A DNA stretch of 6,889 nt from Coriobacteriaceae bacterium. Its GTDB lineage: Bacteria > Actinomycetota > Coriobacteriia > Anaerosomatales > D1FN1-002. Below are positions 4,179 through 6,889 of this stretch, one piece after another. Every line of letters starts with the position of its first letter. The first letter of the stretch is position 1. Under the pieces are notes generated by a model, which saw nothing but the letters and a program-made list of their open reading frames with translations, did not search any database and had not been told where the DNA came from. The position numbers and the translations under genes were made by a program. Where the stretch lies: contig PNNM01000059.1 in the NCBI GenBank assembly GCA_013824215.1, positions 1 through 6,889 of the forward strand. Reading direction: 5' to 3'.

Positions 4179-6889
4179 ATGGAACAGACAACCACGAAGC
4201 AGGTGTACAGGATCGGCGTGCAGGGCATGCACTGCCGCTCATGCGAGCAGCTGCTCGTCAAACACATCACGGCCGTGCCCGGCGTGGACACCGTGTCCGC
4301 GAACGCCGAGGCCGGTACCGTCACGGTCCTTGCCGACTCGTCGGTCGTACGTGCCGAGGACCTCGCGCGCGCCATCGTCGCGGCCGGTTTCGTGCCGGCC
4401 GGGACGGAGGGCGGCGTGGACCTCGTCCCCGTCGTCGACCTGACCGTCGGCGAGACGGTCGCGCCGTCCGCCGAGGAGCCCGTACCGGCCTGCGAGGCCG
4501 AGTGCGAGGTTCCCGAGGCGGCGGCGGCACATGCCGCACCGGTCGCACCCACCGAGCCCACACCCGTCGCACCCCCCGCACCGTCCGCCGCCGAGCTGGA
4601 GGCCCAGTTCGCGCTCACCGGCATGACCTGCGCCTCGTGCGCCGCGATCATCGAGAAGGTCGTCGGCAAGGTCGACGGCATCGGCTCGGTCAACGTGAAC
4701 CTCGCGTCCGAGAAGATGACCGTGAAGTTCGACCCGTCCACCATCGACGTGCCCGCCATCGTCGAGGCGGTCAAGGCGGCCGGCTACGGCGCGGCCGAGA
4801 TCGGCGAGGCCCCCGCGGTCATGGCCTCGGGTCACCTCGACCTGGCCGTGACAGGCATGACCTGCGCTTCGTGCGTGGCGGTCATCGAGAAGACGCTCGG
4901 CAAGGTGACCGGCGTCGCGAAGGTCGCCGTCAACCTCGCTACCGAGAGCGCTTCGGTCGACTTCGATCCGACGCTCGTGGGTCCCGACGAGATCATCGGC
5001 GCGATCAAGGGCGCCGGGTACTCGGCGACCATCAAGGCCCCCGCAGGCGAGGCGGCCACCGAGCCCGAGGACGGTCAGCGCACCGCGCAACAGGTGTTCC
5101 ACGCGCACCAGCGCAACCTGTTCGTGTTCTCGCTCGTGCTCTCCGTCCCGGCGTTCCTCGTCTCGATGGTGCCGCCGTTCATGACGGTCTTCCCGCTCAA
5201 GGCCGCCGAGCTGCTCGCCAGCGTCTTCGGCGGAGCGTGGGACCCGATGATGGTTCTCAAGTACCTCGCGTTCGCGCTCTCCACGCCCGTGCAGTTCTAT
5301 GCGGGCGCGCAGTTCTATCGCGGGTTCTGGCACGCCATCAAGAGGCGCACCGGCAACATGGACACGCTGATCGCGATCGGCACGTCGGCCGCGTACTTCT
5401 ACAGCGTCGCGGCCACCTTCGTGCCCGCGCTGGCGCCGGAGCCGGTCTTCTATGAGACCGCCGCGCTGCTCATCACCTTCGTGCTCCTCGGCAAGTTGCT
5501 CGAGGCGCGCGCGAAGGGCAAGACGTCGGATGCCATCAAGAAGCTCATGGGGCTCGCGGCCAAGACGGCGCGTGTCGTGCGAGGCGGCGCCGAGGTCGAC
5601 ATACCTGTGGAGCAGGTCGTGGCAGGCGACGTCGTCGTGGTCCGTCCGGGCGACAAGGTTCCCGTCGACGGCGTCGTCATCGAAGGTTCCTCGGCGGTGG
5701 ACGAGTCCATGCTCACCGGCGAGTCGATCCCGGTGGAGAAGCACGCCGGCGACACCGTCATCGGCGCCACCATGAACAAGCTCGGTGCTTTCCGCTTCCG
5801 CGCCACCAAGGTCGGCAAGGACACCGCCCTGGCCCAGATCGTCAAGCTCGTCGAGGACGCCCAGGGCTCCAAGGCGCCGGTCCAGCGTTTCGCGGACCGC
5901 ATCAGCGCCGTGTTCGTGCCCGCGGTCGTGGTGGCCTCGATCATCACGTTCCTCGTGTGGATGTTCGCCGTCCCCAACTTCGTCGACGCGGCGTTCTACG
6001 CCGAGATGACTCCGTTCGTCAAAGCACTCCTCGCCGCGACGGCCGTCATCGTCATCGCGTGCCCGTGCGCACTCGGGCTCGCTACGCCGACCGCCATCAT
6101 GGTGGGCACCGGCAAAGGCGCCGAGAACGGCATCCTGATCAAGAGCGGCGACGCTCTGGAGACCGCCTACAAGATCAAGGCGATCGTTTTCGACAAGACC
6201 GGCACGCTCACGCACGGCAAGCCTGTGGTCACCGAGTTCGAACCGTTCGAAGGGTTCGACCGCCTCGAGTTCTTCCGGCTGGCCGCGGCGCTCGAGCGCT
6301 CGAGCGAGCATCCACTGGCCGAGGCGATCGTGAACCACGCCAACGACAACGCGATCCAACTGCCCGAGGTCACCGGCTTCGCGGCCATCCCCGGCCACGG
6401 CGTCGAGGGTGTAGTCTCGGGCCGGCGCGTGGCGCTCGGCAACCGCAAGCTGATGATCAAGGAGGACGTGTTCATCAACCAGTACGAGCAGCGCATCACG
6501 CAACTTGAGACCGAGGGCAAGACCGTCATGCTCGCCGCGATCGACGGCGCCGCCGCGGGTCTCATCGCGGTGGCCGACACCCTCAAGGACAACAGCAACG
6601 AGGCCGTGGCGCGCCTGACCAAGATGGGCGTCCAGGTCTTCATGATCACCGGCGATAACCGCCGCACCGCCGAGGCCATCGCCGCGCAGGCGGGCATCGC
6701 CCCCGACCACGTCCTGGCCGAGGTGCTGCCTGAGCACAAGGCCGAGGAGGTCGGCAAGTTGCAGGCCAAGGGCCTCGTGACCGCCATGGTCGGCGACGGC
6801 ATCAACGACACGCCGGCGCTGGCACAGGCCGACGTCGGGATAGCCATGGGTGCGGGTACCGACGTGGCCATGGAGACCGGCGGCATCGT
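4179..6889 (+). CDS. copA: Cu(I)-translocating P1B-type ATPase CopA with three N-terminal HMA domains, 3'-truncated
   Basis: The pump uses ATP to move Cu(I) across the cytoplasmic membrane. It starts at ATG 4179, 6 bases after AGGAGG (4167-4172), and stays open to the window end (903 residues). Three HMA domains come first: about 10-73 (CRSC 19-22), 143-204 (CASC 151-154) and 219-282 (CASC 229-232). An Ala/Pro/Glu-rich linker between the first two contains CEAEC (105-109). Membrane helices follow from about 313. Actuator TGES is at 513-516, the transmembrane copper motif CPC at 628-630, phosphorylated Asp672 in DKTGT, the HP dipeptide of the nucleotide domain at 711-712, and the hinge GDGIND at 872-877. 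CPC, rather than CPH or SPC, marks a Cu(I)/Ag(I) pump. Missing beyond the edge are the end of the P-domain and the last two helices with their copper-ligand residues. Three HMAs is more than the one or two common in bacteria. It is the last visible gene of the operon. Whether it detoxifies or supplies copper to extracytoplasmic enzymes is not shown. Confidence 0.96.
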   Translation, partial: MEQTTTKQVYRIGVQGMHCRSCEQLLVKHITAVPGVDTVSANAEAGTVTVLADSSVVRAEDLARAIVAAGFVPAGTEGGVDLVPVVDLTVGETVAPSAEEPVPACEAECEVPEAAAAHAAPVAPTEPTPVAPPAPSAAELEAQFALTGMTCASCAAIIEKVVGKVDGIGSVNVNLASEKMTVKFDPSTIDVPAIVEAVKAAGYGAAEIGEAPAVMASGHLDLAVTGMTCASCVAVIEKTLGKVTGVAKVAVNLATESASVDFDPTLVGPDEIIGAIKGAGYSATIKAPAGEAATEPEDGQRTAQQVFHAHQRNLFVFSLVLSVPAFLVSMVPPFMTVFPLKAAELLASVFGGAWDPMMVLKYLAFALSTPVQFYAGAQFYRGFWHAIKRRTGNMDTLIAIGTSAAYFYSVAATFVPALAPEPVFYETAALLITFVLLGKLLEARAKGKTSDAIKKLMGLAAKTARVVRGGAEVDIPVEQVVAGDVVVVRPGDKVPVDGVVIEGSSAVDESMLTGESIPVEKHAGDTVIGATMNKLGAFRFRATKVGKDTALAQIVKLVEDAQGSKAPVQRFADRISAVFVPAVVVASIITFLVWMFAVPNFVDAAFYAEMTPFVKALLAATAVIVIACPCALGLATPTAIMVGTGKGAENGILIKSGDALETAYKIKAIVFDKTGTLTHGKPVVTEFEPFEGFDRLEFFRLAAALERSSEHPLAEAIVNHANDNAIQLPEVTGFAAIPGHGVEGVVSGRRVALGNRKLMIKEDVFINQYEQRITQLETEGKTVMLAAIDGAAAGLIAVADTLKDNSNEAVARLTKMGVQVFMITGDNRRTAEAIAAQAGIAPDHVLAEVLPEHKAEEVGKLQAKGLVTAMVGDGINDTPALAQADVGIAMGAGTDVAMETGGI
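4605..5024 (+). repeat. Tandem HMA-domain repeats within copA (second and third metal-binding domains)
   Basis: Two copies begin about 4605 and 4833. The metal-loop segments at 4620 and 4854, 234 bases (78 codons) apart, are nearly identical in DNA: GGCATGACCTGCGC then C or T then TCGTGCG. Both copies share GMTCASC, VIEK or IIEK, GKV, VNLA, FDP and AGY in the same order. They are clearly closer to each other than to the first HMA (GMHCRSC, about 4206-4397), which suggests internal duplication, or conservation under constraint. Confidence 0.8.

Noticed and set aside
3410..4774. Minus-strand open frame of 454 codons spanning three plus-strand genes.
   Set aside because: It crosses the boundaries of well-supported genes, has low-complexity Ala/Thr/Ser-rich content and lacks a known motif; it is a composition artefact.
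4241..5455. Plus-strand open frame of 404 codons inside copA.
   Set aside because: The product is a run of Arg and Gly with no fold-like pattern, and it overlaps the HMA and first membrane helices of copA in another frame.
4239..6737. Very long open frame (832 codons) on the minus strand opposite copA.
   Set aside because: Its translation is dominated by Arg, Asp, Gly, His and Glu with no recognisable domain. It mirrors the strongly GC-biased third positions of copA, which carries every P-type ATPase motif.
1..6889. CRISPR arrays, tRNA or rRNA genes, insertion sequences, attachment sites.
   Set aside because: No regularly spaced repeats, no tRNA-like cloverleaf sequence, no rRNA sequence and no transposase-like frame were seen on either strand.

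Overview
The window comes from a high-GC bacterium that uses ATG, GTG and TTG starts and strongly prefers G/C at third codon positions. The partial first gene belongs to a family that reactivates corrinoid iron-sulfur proteins, which points to an anaerobic or facultatively anaerobic lineage. A high-GC actinobacterium-like anaerobe (for example a Coriobacteriia relative) fits, but this is inference from style and gene content, not from a marker gene.

Layout, all on the + strand. Bases 1-1138 hold the 3' part of a RACo-like ASKHA ATPase gene. Bases 1139-1223 form a short gap with a weak promoter candidate and two small inverted repeats. A small two-helix membrane protein with a Cys/His/Met-rich loop follows (1224-1562). 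Next is a 135-base non-coding stretch (1563-1697) dense in inverted repeats. Then come four tightly packed genes: a TauE/SafE (DsbD_2-type) membrane protein fused to a cupredoxin domain (1698-3002, TTG start); a membrane-anchored cupredoxin with a Cys-rich linker (3038-3574); a predicted cytoplasmic protein joining a degenerate HMA domain to a cupredoxin domain (3578-4168); and a CopA-type Cu(I) P1B-ATPase with three N-terminal HMA domains, cut by the window end (4179-6889). Gaps between these four genes are 35, 3 and 10 bases, so they very probably form one operon.

Taken together, the last four genes look like a copper-handling system. The ATPase moves Cu(I) across the membrane and its HMA domains collect metal in the cytoplasm. 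Three cupredoxin domains share an unusual Cys...CGMxM ligand pattern. By predicted topology two face the cell exterior (one on a polytopic protein, one on a single anchor) and one stays in the cytoplasm. Two of these cupredoxin domains are close paralogues, and the degenerate HMA domain is clearly related to the first HMA domain of the ATPase, so the cluster appears to have grown by local duplication and domain shuffling. No copper-responsive regulator gene (CsoR, CueR or CopY type) lies in the window. Whether the system exports excess copper or supplies copper to an enzyme cannot be decided here.
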